Assembly (NCBI RefSeq): GCF_042242105.1
Contig: NC_092027.1
Span: 3,671,506-3,735,505 of the forward strand
Length of the DNA stretch: 64,000 nucleotides
Source: Pempheris klunzingeri
Lineage: Eukaryota; Chordata; Actinopteri; Acropomatiformes; Pempheridae
Direction of reading: 5' to 3'
Shown here in pieces: positions 13,245 through 34,100 of the stretch. Made by a program: the position numbers and the translations under genes. Positions within the stretch are counted from its first letter, which is position 1, and each line of letters begins with the position of its first letter. The notes under the pieces were generated by a model that saw only the letters and a program-made list of their open reading frames with translations, was not told the origin of the DNA and did not search any database.

Positions 13245-13405
13245 TCCAGTTTGAGTCCTATTATTGTATGTTAGAGATACGCTCCTTTAATCTCCTCTGT
13301 ATAAAGTTCAATACAATTTAATATAATCTGCCAATTCTATTTATTGTATTCTATTTATTTTATCCCAATTTGTGTCCTATTATTCTATGTTACAGATACA
13401 TGTTC
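13245..13405. repeat. Diverged direct duplication (about 127 bp spacing)
   Basis: A phrase near 13245-13287 (core GTCCTATTATTGTATGTTAG) recurs near 13372-13405 (core GTCCTATTATTCTATGTTAC) with the same flanking AT-rich context. It is a small tandem duplication just left of the pentanucleotide array. Confidence 0.6.
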
Positions 13406-13486
13406 CTACTCTACTCTACTCTACTCTACTCTACTCTACTCTACTCTACTCTACTCAACTCTACTCTACTTTACTGTACTCTACTC
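13406..13486. repeat. (CTACT)n pentanucleotide array
   Basis: About 15 copies of CTACT in tandem, the last ones with substitutions (CAACT, TTACT, GTACT). It lies between the flot1 and tubb promoters. Confidence 0.95.
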
Positions 13487-13599
13487 TTTCCTTTGTAGGT
13501 TTATGGGCCTCCAACGGGGCACTGATGACAAACCCGGCACTCCCTCTCCTCTTCCGGTCCGTGCCTTTGAGATAAGGAAACCCCTTTAGAAAAAAAAGA

Positions 13600-13809
13600 A
13601 TCTTCGCTTTCAGCCAATCAGCGCCGGGGCAGCAGCGGCAGCAGCCAATCAGAGGCGTGAACGGTGTGACGGCCTGCCGGGCCCTGAGCGGAGTGAGCGG
13701 TCCGTCTGTCCGCCTGTCTGTGAGCGTCAGTCAGTCAGTCAGTCAGTGAACAGCAGCGCTTCTCTTCTCTCCTCCACTCTTCACTTTCCAACTCCAACCA
13801 CCATCCATC
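13600..13809 (+). promoter_or_regulatory. tubb: tubb promoter and 5' UTR
   Basis: Two CCAAT boxes in the same orientation and near-identical context (CAGCCAATCA) lie at 13614-13618 and 13645-13649, 31 bp apart. That is about three helical turns, the spacing typical of paired NF-Y sites. GC-rich DNA follows, then a (TCAG)n run near 13727-13746 and a pyrimidine-rich leader up to the ATG at 13810. No TATA box was seen. Transcription probably starts between about 13690 and 13740. Confidence 0.65.
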
Positions 13810-22243
<8,434 letters not shown>

Positions 22244-22705
22244 AAAAGTAACACACAATTATGTAACGAGATGTGAGCTGAAATTAATAACCAAAAAGAA
22301 AAAAATCTTTAAAAAGTGTAAAGAAAAAAATCTTGTGATGTGAAATGAAGCAATGTAGCATAAAGATGCTTGGTCTGAGAACGGATGGGAAGGAAAGTTG
22401 GATGTAGGCAGAGAAGGTTGAAACAAAAGCAGGATTCAAATTATGTGACCAAATTTATGTGCCATGGTTTACAGTGTGTTGTGACGCCATGCAGGCCGGA
22501 TTGACCAAGACCATCCTCCCCAAATCTTTAACACCTCACTAAAATCTTGTCTTTTAGTGAACGCACAAATCAAAAGCACTTCTTCCGCTTCACTCATGAT
22601 CAGCTCCTTCAACAAATGTTGTGCTAAATGGTTAAATACTGAAAGTTTACTGACAGTCCGCGCACGCAAGCTTATAAATTTTGCCAAGTATTATTCATGT
22701 GAAAC
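22244..22705 (+). other. tubb: tubb 3' UTR, proximal part
   Basis: A-rich sequence directly after the TAA stop, with no AATAAA in the first 450 bp. The nearest AATAAA hexamers on this strand are at 23619-23624, 24112-24117 and 24328-24333, so the transcript may run through the hAT-like element to one of those. The real end is unknown. Confidence 0.4.
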
Positions 22706-23044
22706 CATCGTCTGTATATAAGAGGTGGATGTTGCCACTGTTATGTCACCCATCACGCTGTGGAGCACTGTACCCCATGTCTGATTAGTCCACCCTGAAG
22801 GACACTCCTACCATATCGTCTGTTCTCTGAATGGGACCACAGGATACAAAGTGAGCATCCTGCTTCGTTGAAGGAGACTTGAAACTAGCGCTTGTGACCA
22901 TAAACTTATGAAGAAAGTGAGAAGTAGGGTCCATTTCTGTTCCATACAATCAGACTTGTGTTGCTGGCCAATAGCAGGAAAACATTCGCTTCACTGTTCA
23001 CAGACCTTTTTGGAGCTGCGTCCACTTCTTTTATACAGTCTATG
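22706..23044. mobile_element. hAT-like MITE, 339 bp
   Basis: Terminal inverted repeats of about 26 bp: left CATCGTCTGTATATAAGAGG (from 22706), right, read inward on the minus strand, CATAGACTGTATAAAAGAAG (from 23044). They match at about 80 percent. The element is flanked by an imperfect 8-bp direct repeat, TGTGAAAC (22698-22705) and TGAGAAAC (23045-23052). An 8-bp duplication points to the hAT superfamily. No transposase reading frame, so non-autonomous. The 'TATACAGTCTATG' end is familiar from many teleost genomes. Confidence 0.8.
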
Positions 23045-23052
23045 TGAGAAAC

Positions 23053-26000
23053 ACGCAAATATTGAAAGAAACTTTACATCCAACAGAAAAATGTCACTGC
23101 TGTGCTGATTGGAAGCGGTTTGAAAGTCCAGCTTTGGATGCTGGATGTATTCCAGGGTTAAAGCGTCTAAACGGGGGGAGAAGTTGAAGAATTTCCAGTG
23201 TTAGAAACTTATAACTGTGACTCAGATAGTAAAGGGGGGAAACAAGGCCTCGTATAAAAATCACGCCACTATCAGTGTTAATTACTTTTAGCAGTGTTCA
23301 TTAGTTTTACGTTTTTGTCAGCTTTCAAGAATCTGCTCTCAGAGATGAATGTGAGAAAGCACTGTCAGTGTTGTACGTACTCAAACTGTGAGGTAAGAGG
23401 CAGAGCAGTAACTTCATATATCAGCGTTTTTACCCGTCAACATCGGGAAACATAACTGAAGTACTTCTCTCCAGACCTACGACTCTGTTAACATTGTAGT
23501 AATATCAGCATTAATAGAAAAGAGGACAATTTGTGTCTCTCAGCAGAAGGAATCAATAATTTAAAGACCCGCGTGACAAAATCTCACAATCAGGTCATTG
23601 TTTTCTTCCTTGAACTGCAATAAAGAGACGTGTATTAAGGAGTTCCCGGAGTTACAGAGCCGAACATATAATTTATACAAGTAATAATGACTCGTAATTG
23701 ATGACTTGTCAATCAGAACAAACTGTTTCATGAAATCCCAGACAAACAAACTGAATGTATCTTTAGTAAGATTTATTTTTCATGGTTTTAATGTAACAGC
23801 AGCACTAGCAGGATTCTTCTCAGACGCCAGCCAACGTCATGAGGACGGTCACACACTGCAGATGCTCGTTCCTACTAAAGGCCTGAGCTCATCTTCACTG
23901 GAAGCATCTTTGCTGTTGTTGAATTAGATCCAAGTATTTTATGTAAAGTCAGTTCATTTTTTACCAGCAGTCTTACCTGCTTCTGTTTTTAACATCATGT
24001 ATATTAGACATCACACTGTCTTTTGAGTCGTTAAGGCTTCTTAAACAGACTTGTCAAAAACAAAATGCCTGGTTCTTTCGTCTTTGATAGAAAAAGGAAA
24101 AACACTAATTCAATAAAATGTTTTGTCCTGTGAAGAAGTTAACATTGTGATCTCTGTTTACACCCTGAGCCACTACATTATGCACTCAAATCAAACCGAT
24201 CATTCATATTATTCAGTATGTGTGATCCTCAATCATGTCGTCTTTGTGTCTTCACTGTTTGTACCTTTTATAATTCCTGTGGAACAATTCGACATGAGAT
24301 CCCTGTGACTGTGAAACACCTGCAACAAATAAAAAGGCATTTGTAGGAAAACAAATCACTCTTAGTGTTGTTTGTCACTGACGAAGTGTGTTTTTCAGTA
24401 TATATACTTCCTCATAACACCAAGTAGTGAGAATTGTGTGAAGGCATTCATCACTCAGATGCTTCACAAAAATGTCGTGCTTGCCGCTGAAAATATCCAC
24501 AGCTATTGTTTTGTAGAGACACACTTTATGTTTGGACTCACTCATGTCCTCTACCAGACACCCCACCCCCTGAATTAGCTGCTTACTGAAGGACGAGGCT
24601 CTGCGCTCTTGTGGGAAGTCGTCAACTGTGCACCACAGTTCTTCCAAACAACGAGCCCTGACTCTACGTCCTAACATTTCCCAGCAGGATGCTTTGCGAG
24701 AATTGAACTCCGAGATGAGCCGTCTGTATTCAGCTCGAGGCGCTGGACTCAGTCAGGTGGTGCTCCTCCTCCGATATGTCACACCACCTGCTTGTGTCTT
24801 CCACTGTCAGAACAACAACCTGTTCTTCTAAGAGGTCTATTATTTCTGAATAATAGATGGTTGTTATACAGTGGCTGAGGCCAAGAATCAAAACCTTGGA
24901 AAGGAACAAAAGAGCTGGGAAATATAAAAGACCCTCAACTGCATGAGTTTACTATCGCTGACTCTACCAACACACTGCAACTTCATGGAAATTCAAAACT
25001 GAATTCAACCCATACTCATACACTTCACCCAAAAAGTAAAAGCCTATTTCTGCCACTGTGATGAAAATAAAGATCCTATTAGTAATTATAACGAGAAACT
25101 AACTCCAAATAATGAGATCTTGAAATACTGAGATTCTTTCTCAACATAATGACTAAATTCTGAAAATACTGAATATTACTTTCCAGCACAAATGACTCAG
25201 AATGGAAGTATCATCATTAGTATCATCATTATTGTGAGATGAACCAGAAGGTTCTTCAGAGGCTTTTCAGAGCAGCTCTGACCTGATACAATAACTCACT
25301 GGTAGAGTAACAGACTGGAGAGGATCCTCTACCAGACCATGTTTGCCTCTCCAGATAAATCAACACCAGATTGGAGAGAAGCTGCACGTGTGACGTCCAG
25401 CCTCCAAGTCAGATTTTACGATTCTCGCCGAAGCTTCCCGAGAACAGCCGATCTCAAATGGTCCACAATCCCGACATCAACCGAAAGTCTCCAGTTACTC
25501 CCGATTCGGCCCTATCGAAGTCAGTGTGTGTCGGGTTGGGGGTGGTGGGGTGGACGACATACAGGAAATAAAGAAAAAAAAAGGATTTTTAGAAAGCATC
25601 ACTGCTGAGCCCCCCTCCCACTCCAGTGATTTGCGGATCCGAGGCTTGACAAAGGTAATTACCACCATCCAATTCTAATGTATGATGTTACAACAGTTGG
25701 TCTGTTTCTTAGTGTTTGGCTCATCCGGGGAGGTATTGGGTTAAATTCTGCAGTTTTTCCTCGTCTCTTCTGACTGTTTGCTGGAGCTGAGCAGCTTCAG
25801 GGCGTGAGACCGTCAGACACACAGGAGCTCAGGGCTCAACGAGAAATACCCGAGAAAACGCGTCATTTGTTAGTGTTCAGGCAGAAAGCTGAGCTCTGCT
25901 CACTGGAGGTGTTGATGAAAAAGGTGTTTGTGGCACGGATGGCCTCCTTCCTTCTTCCAATGCTGTTTCCGTTCTGTAACATAATCTTTCTGCCATTGCT

Positions 26001-29000
26001 CTTTATTCTGACACTGATAACGGTATTATGGGGGGATGTGAACCAAACACACATGTCCTAATAATCCTATGTTGCCCAGTCTGTAGTGAATGATCCTTTC
26101 CTGTATGCGGGACATACCCGTCTGGATTCAGGGGGATTTTCTGGGAATGGTTACGCAGTGTAGCATCTAACAGAGCTGCCTAAGTGTTTGTCATGGACCA
26201 GATAGTGTTGGATGAGTGTGATGGGGGGGATGAGGATAGTAGATGAACTCCATTTGTTCCGTAAAAGATCTCTTTCATCTACATCTCTGCTGATTTTTGC
26301 CTGATCTCCAGCTGAAAGAGCACATTGCTGCCTCACCGATGTCTGTGAAGCAGCAGAGACAGAGGAGACCAATGCTTTACATCTTCACATGAAAATAACT
26401 ATATTATGCACTGACTCTGGCATTAGAGGATCCGGCTGGTGCTAAATCCAGCGGCAACCTCTTCATTTGTGATTCATGGGAAAAACCCCTTTCATGCTGG
26501 TGTGACACACCCTTGGCTGCACCAGCAGCTGCTCCTGCTGTGTGGGCTGCATAAAGGATGAGGAGGAGGAGGAAGAGGAGGAGGAAGAGGAGGAGGAGTG
26601 GGGATGGAGGTGCAGAGGAGGAAAGTGCAGGGGACAAGTAGGTCCAGAGAGGGGACCCACTTTAAGGTGTTACTGAACTCAGCATCTTCAGATTAAAGGC
26701 TCTAGTACTGAAATCAGTACATCTGATCATTTGCATGGTACAATAGACACACAGGGGCGTCTTTGCCTAATTAGCAGTAGCAGCAATGGTAGCGAGAGCT
26801 TTTGAAATAACTGTAGGTGACGTGGCTATAAAAGATAATTCACATTAGGCCAGTAATGAGCCAGTATATCAGTGAACCAGCATATCGGTGTGACTGACCC
26901 TAATAGGAATCACTTGGAAGGATAATTAAGAAGAAGATGCAAAGGGAAGACGAGGCAGAACAAGGCAGACATGTATGAAAGGAAGATAAGAAAAAAGAGG
27001 CAGAGATGAGAAAGCAGAGAGAGAGAGAAGGAGAAATATGAGAGGGACAATACTGTAACGGGAGGAGGAGGGAGGCACGATGCTGCCTCCCCCCTGGCCT
27101 GTGTGGTAGAGGAGAGACGAGGGGGGAAAAGGCTCTCAAGTCCGTCACTCAGGATGGATGTCAGGCTGATGAGATCAGCCTGAAAGATGTAACCTCCACG
27201 CCGCTCAGCACGAGGAGGCTGCTGCATGTGTCACACGCACTTGGGTAAACGCTGCAGCTCGTACAGTTTGATTGATCTAATTGGTCATAACAGGAGGCAG
27301 GAAAGCAGTGATCCCATTTAGAGTCAGACCTTTTTAAAATGGACATCAGCCAAGGGACAGTGGCTGCATCTGCATCACAGGCTTCTGAGCCGATGCTTTA
27401 ATCTGGGACACCCAGTGGTGAAACAGTCTTTCAGAGGATCACCTTTAATTACTGCCCCCCCCCCCAGCCCTTCTGAGGAAGCCTGTGCAACGTCTCTAAA
27501 TGCTAAAACACTAACAAATGCATCATCATCCCTCCAGTTTTTATCAGATTGTGTGCTGTCCTTTGAAAGGGTATTAAAATGTTGTCATGAGGACAGCAGA
27601 GCCTCTACAGCCTCTCTCTGGCCTCTACCACTTTCAGTTGTGTTCTTTAAATGCTCTAACTCTTTAACTCTGACTGCACTTCACTGAGAACATCTTTCAT
27701 GTGCCAGTTTTTGAGTGTGTGTACATCTTGTCAGTGGCAGCGATATGACCTTTATATAATCAGCAGCCTCCTCTCATTTCCTCATCACATGTAGTTCTCT
27801 CCATCAATGAATCAAACCTGTGGTTTATGTCTTTGCAGCACTCTGACGCCAACAGTCGCACATGCAATAAGCTAATGACTGATGTAGAACATGAAAGCAA
27901 GGCGATTCAAACCTCAGGACCCCGATTAGAAAATATGCTACGATTACTGTGTTTCGCCAAAACGACTAAAAGCCTCTTCAGCAGTTTTTCTGCCTACATT
28001 AGTGCTATAGGGTGTCATTTGGAAGTGACTTTGTGTTGTTGTGCAGAGGGAGAGGAGATGGGCTTTTTTCTTCCTTTAAATGGCACTCTAATACCTCATC
28101 TAAAGGAGCTGGCAGAAATTCACTGGCTTTTTATTGTTCCCTCTTCCGGGGATTAAAGATGCAGTGATTTGCTCTGTTCCATAATGCTGCAGTCGATGCC
28201 AACAGGAAAATAACTCTTACTTTCCTATTAGGTGCAGAACTCTTCTAGGCTAAAATCTGCAGGTATTAAGTTGCATGTGATTTTGATTTTCATCTTTTCT
28301 GTGTTTTTTAGGTCTACAGGAAGTGTGTAGCCCTTGACTTTGTACATTTCCCCCCCCGTAATATGTTTAACTGACTTTTTGAGATCAGCATTCGGGCAGT
28401 TGCTGTTGAGACTGCAGTGAGGTTGGAAACGACTCGACCTCCAGACTAATTGTAGGTGTTTATTTTGAGAGAGATAGACGAATGTAAGTCTTGTCAGTGT
28501 TGACGGAGAACATACAGATTCACACGCATTCTCATGCTGGACTCCCATGACCTAATGTGCGAAGACTTATTGGTCGCTGTAATCATTGTTCCTCTATATA
28601 CTGGTTCTGAAATGAGCCCTACTACACTATAAGGGACACAGGTTTAGATCTAGCTCTAGCTCTAGCTCTAGCTCTAGCGGTTGGATTTAGACAATTTGAT
28701 TAACAATCTTTGTCCTGGCAGTTGTGTGGGTTTTATCCTGGCAGTAAACGCAGACTTGTATAACTTGGATGTGTTCCTCCACTGTAGTTTAGCAAGGAAA
28801 AACAGTGAAAACACAAAGAAGAGAACATTTTATTAAGATCATATCAAGTCAAACCAAAGGTTATTGCTGGTATGTCTCAAAGGGCTGTAGATTGCTATTA
28901 CTAGCAAAATGTCTAAATATGTATTAAGTGGGGTAGGCTATATATAGAATATTATAAATAAAATATTTGGATACAGATTAAATTACATACATACATTAAA

Positions 29001-30054
29001 GAAGATGTACCTGAAAACATTAGAGTGCAAAGCAAGATGTAAATGACAACAGGAAAAGATCAAACATAGAAAATATTCACGGGGTAACATTCTTGTGGGA
29101 AGTAGTTTTCTTTTTTTTTTGGTTCTGTTGTTGTTGATGTTCTGTAATTTCACACTCTGTCAGAACCGGTTGAGGTCCAGGCACAGCAAAGTCTTTGGGA
29201 GAAGAGTTATAAGTAATTAGTGATTTCCCTTCAAATCTTGTTCTGTTTCCATCTCTTTCTCTCTTTCTATCCATCACATCATCTCACCTTAATATCTCTG
29301 AACCACTTCTGCGTAGTCAGAGAGTCTCCTCACGCCAGCTGGCTGCCGTCCGTCTCAGCGCCTCACTGGGCTGATCATATGGGATGACGTGCTCTCTCTC
29401 TTGTACTCTGCGGTATACCCTCTCTTTCTGTCTTCTTGTCTTTCATCTTCGTTGCTTTGTATGTATTGCTTCCTTCCCTCTCGTCCTTCCTTCCGTCTCT
29501 CTCTGTGGTTTGTGGTCATGCGTCATGAGTTAAGAGCTGATTGACTCGTCGCCCTGCATGAAGAGCTGCACCACACAGTGTCACGTCTTTGACTCTCTCC
29601 TTTGAAGAACCTTGGCTCAAAAGTATGTTTTACTTCACGGCAGCACTATAGACTTTCTTGTCAAGGAGAGTGTTGGCAGTGCTCTCCCTCAGGTGTCTGA
29701 AGGGCTAATTTGTGAAATGCTACTTAGTGTATCAGGATGGTGCAGGGTGGGAGAGGAGAGAGCGTCTCTTTAACTTGAGGACACAGTTTGAAGTTGGCAT
29801 GCTTCCACCTTTACAGAGATGTTTTTCAATTAAACACTGAACCCAAATTAGCAATATAACGTTACCTTAAGAGACTTCTAATTACCTCTATTAAAGAAAA
29901 ATATTCCAATGTCAAATAAAATGATCCCGTTTTTGTATAATTATGGCCGAAGTCTCTCTTTAGAAAGTTGTGATTTGATCATTTGGAGCCGTAATCATTC
30001 TATAAAAAAGCTGTTTTGAATTCATTGTGTTGTGTGTGGGATTCTTTTTTCCAG
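23053..30054. other. Gene-free interval between tubb and the Ig-like gene
   Basis: No exon chain with conserved protein content on either strand. It holds candidate tubb polyadenylation hexamers (23619, 24112, 24328), a small hairpin CTATTATTT/AATAATAG at 24837-24856, purine-rich runs (26555-26600, 26930-27120) that create false Leu/Ser-rich reading frames on the other strand, and an AGCTCT hexanucleotide array. The far right end probably contains an untranslated first exon of the Ig-like gene that I could not place. Confidence 0.5.
28645..28678. repeat. (AGCTCT)n hexanucleotide array
   Basis: About five tandem copies of the unit AGCTCT, directly visible. Confidence 0.9.
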
Positions 30055-30070
30055 AGACAGACTATTCAAG
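30055..30070 (+). other. 3' splice site and leader before the Ig-like gene start codon
   Basis: TTCTTTTTTCCAG ends at 30054, followed by 16 nt and ATG at 30071. This good acceptor implies an untranslated upstream exon somewhere left of it. Confidence 0.6.
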
Positions 30071-31004
30071 ATGAAAGTAATCAGCGCTGCAGTGCTTAGC
30101 GCCCTGTTCTGCACCGGTAAGCACTAACATAATCAGCCACTCGGGAGTGGGTTTGAATGAGTGAATGGCTGAAACAGACTTCCTGCAACACCAAATTTGT
30201 TTCAACTGTATCATTAGCATAGATTCAATGAAAACCACACCAAAGGAAGCTATTTCTTAGTCTACCTTATTTTGTGATCTTTTTAATTTCCACTTTTTTA
30301 CTTTCCTTTCTTTTCGTATGAGAAAGCCAGATTGTATTTACATCTGGTCTATTTTTAGCTGTCATTATGTGAGGCATTTACATTTCAAACACTTTCATGC
30401 TTTATGGGGAAGTAGTTCTTCAAGAACAAAGGAACTCTGACTTATTTAGAGATCTTTGTTGAAATCAGCAGACAACTACAAAAAACATTTTAAAATAAGC
30501 TCCTCTCTTTCTTTTCTTTCACAGTTGTGTCAGCATCTTTGAAAGGTAAAATTGCTTACTTGTTTGGATTGCAATGCATGAGAAGGAATGCTTTGATAGT
30601 GTGATCAGGTTCAAATCTGGTCCGAGAAATAAAAAAAAAACCAGCAGGCTATATATAATATCCATATAAATAAAACATCTTGATTGTGTCTACCAGTCAA
30701 AGACGAACACAAGGCAGCCTTCTTTGGGGAGGACATTCACATTGACGTCCCGCCTGGGAACGTCAGCGAGGTCGTGTTCCGACCCAGGACCAATCGCACC
30801 TCTGAGGTGGTTCTGCTGAAAGCGGGACAGGTGGTGAGTCCACGGGGCCAGATCAACTCTCTGGGCCACCTGGTGCTGGAGGACGTGCAGGAGGAGGACG
30901 AGGGGATATATGTCATCAGGAACACCAACAACCCCAACACAGTCAAGCGCCTCAGCCTGATCGTCAGGGGTAAGCTGTCTGCTGTTCTCTTATCCACTGG
31001 TGGG

Positions 31005-31050
<46 letters not shown>

Positions 31051-31055
31051 GAGAC

Positions 31056-31101
<46 letters not shown>

Positions 31102-34100
31102 GTGGGGAAGTCACACTGTGTGTGTGTGTTGTAATCTGAGCCGCTGCCCAGCGACAGACTCAGCTAAGCTACTGAGCTAACACAGTAGCACAAAAGCTAA
31201 GAGTGGCTGAGATGCTGAGGTCCTGAGTAGAAAACCTTTAAGGAATCTTACAACCAACTATAAAACCATTTAACCAGAGGTATTCTGCTCAGTAATTGAT
31301 TTATAAACACTGAATTTCACCACATTGTGACAAAGCTGTGTCACAAAGATGCTGTGAGCTTCATTTCCTCTTGCCTTATTGGTCAGACTGTGCTGTGGAG
31401 CAAGTGGTGAAGTACGGAGAAAATTATAACATCCATATCAACCACGTCGAAGGCCCCATCACCTTGGAGTTCAGGTACGCTGAAAACTGCCACAGAAAAA
31501 GATTCAGTTATCTGCACATGGGGTCATTTTTATTTCAGATTGTTGCCTTGCTTCTGCTTATGTAACACTGTTTATTTGTATTGTCCCTGCTCAGTAAACT
31601 CAAAATTGAATAAAGGCGGCAGCAGTTTAAACCTGGTTGGTTTAAACCTCTCACTACAATCAGTGATGTCACAACAGGTGTTTTCAGCTTGATGTTACAT
31701 CACTGATGTTTTAGTTTAGGTAACATCTATTCTCCTCTATTCTATTTGATTTTCTTTTCACCATGTTAAGGCCCAGTCTGATTCAGGCCAATCAGACGGA
31801 GGTACACCATGCAACAGAGGCTCCACCTGTGGTGCTGTATAACCAGACGGTTGTGACTGCAGAAGAATATGTGGCACGTCTCAGTGTGTCTGAGAGACAG
31901 GTGACCCTGCGCTCGGTCAGGATGACAGACGAGGGGAGCTTTACAGTGTTGGACCGTGAAGGCAAAGTCAGGAGGAGGAACTGTCTGAATGTCAGAGGTG
32001 AGGAGAGATCTGCACTTTGCTGCACCCCCCCCTTTAACTTAATTGACTGATCTATCAATCTTATGTGCATGTGTCGTCACTCTGTACACGCTGGTGTTAT
32101 GTGCATCTGAATGTATCTGATTTATATGCAGTGCTGATGTCTGCACAGTACCTGAACTGCTGAGAAATGTGACGAGCCAGGTCTTTGATATAAGCTTGGT
32201 TAGTTTGCAGTAATAGGTTGTTATCTTATTATCTATGCCCTGGTTATTAAAATGCCAACAGGGTTTTTGTGTTTCTCACATTGCAGATTTTTAGATAGAG
32301 TCACACATTACATAGAGTCACTGCATTGTCGCTTTCTTGAGTGTATTACCTTTTTAAAAAATCTTAATGCCTTAAACTCAGAAGGAGTCATAAGTCTTTA
32401 TTTGATTTATTTAAATTAAGGTTAAATCTGCCTGCAGGGATAATGGACTGCTACTGCAGTAAAGAACAAGATGTAGATAAAAATATATCAAGCACATATT
32501 TAGTTTAATGAAGGTTAGAGAATACGCTTCTCTTCCTTTAAAAAATATCAACCAGCTGGTGGATTTGTCACTAGGAGTCATCCTCTGGGGGTGTCTGTAC
32601 AAAATAACTGCCACTCTTGTTGCCACTGTTGTTTGGTTTAGTTAGACTAAAATGGTGCTCTGACAGACTGATTAACCAACGTTACCAAGCTGCTGGCTTA
32701 TAATTGTACCATGTTGATCATGTCGCTCACAGTGAACAGCAAGCATCATTAACTATCAGTTGTTCACTATGATGGTTACATATAAAACCACACTCTCCAA
32801 AAGGCTTAAACCAAATGAAACGCTAGAAACGTGTCGACATTAGCATGCACACACAGCTGGACTAACTAGTCATACACTCTGCACATCTGTCTACATTCCT
32901 CCCTTTGGTTCACCACAGAGCACCAGAACTTCATCCATCTGACGTACGGAGAAAACCTGAAGATGAAACTCTACCTGCACCATTCCAGCCTTAACATTGT
33001 CTACAGGCCCAAATCAGACAACAAGGACCGGCTCATCCTGGATCAGGGGGTTCTGGTGACACCGTTGGACCCTGTGCTGGAGGGCAGGCTGACTGTAGAC
33101 GGATCAGAGCTCATCATGAAGAAGGTCCACGAGGCCGACGAGGGTCTCTTCAAAGTGACAGACCTGGCTGGCTTCCCTGTGGCTCATGTGTACATAGAGG
33201 TGGAGGGTAAGATAGAGAGAGAGACACATTCTAAACGTCAACATACAGTAACTAGCTGTGATCTAATCACGTGACCATATATATCTTCATGCCTGTAACT
33301 TGCAACCTTCCAGCAACAAAACAGAGCAAAAACAAGAAAGCAACAATAATGATTTCTTATTTAAAGGGCCTGTAATCAGCGGTGCAGTGTTTGTATGGTA
33401 AGAGTCTATTTACCTAATTGGCATAATGGAGTGCCAAGCTGGAGTGATGCAACTGTAAAACATGTAATAAAATATAGACTGAACTCTCTTTCTCTGTGGT
33501 TGTTTTCGTTGTTTTGGCTGTCCTCGTCTTCCTCTCAGCCTATAAGCTGCCTCCCCTCACTGTAGCCATCCTCGCCCTGCTGAGCCTGATCGCCTTCATG
33601 CTGCTGGTGTGCCTGCTGTCCTGCATCTATAAAATACACAAGAGGAACGAGAAGAGCAAGAAGCTGATGGTCATTGCTCAGCAGGCAGGCAAAGGAGACG
33701 GCGAGGCTTTCAGACAGGTAACACCCACCTAGTTCATTATCATCGTCATCTTCACGCCTGTGTGATTGAGGGATATTGTAGGGTGACGGCGATGGGAACA
33801 GAAGGTGGTGCTTGTCATGTGGGAAGAGTTAGGTGTGTGTTTGTGTGTGTGCTGGCTGGGAAAGGATTAAGAGATGGGGAGGGGTTCTGTTCATGCTGTG
33901 TGAGTCAGGATGGTCAGCTGGTCAACACCCCCCCCCCCACGGTGCTGGACCTGGCACCAGGGTCACAGCTACATTTAAGACGCCAACATGGCCGAGGACA
34001 GCTCACACTAACATAGTATTTCTAGTATTGCTGTTTTCTCTCTCACTTACATGTTGCACACGAACCCTGCAGAGAGCCAAGTATGTCTGTCAAGTCTGAT

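Noticed and set aside
24837..24856. Short perfect-looking hairpin as an RNA gene
   Set aside because: Only 8-9 bp of stem with no further structure; far below a microRNA or tRNA hairpin.
30737..31114. Minus-strand Ser/Leu-rich frame
   Set aside because: Antisense of a coding exon of the Ig-like gene plus the GA microsatellite.
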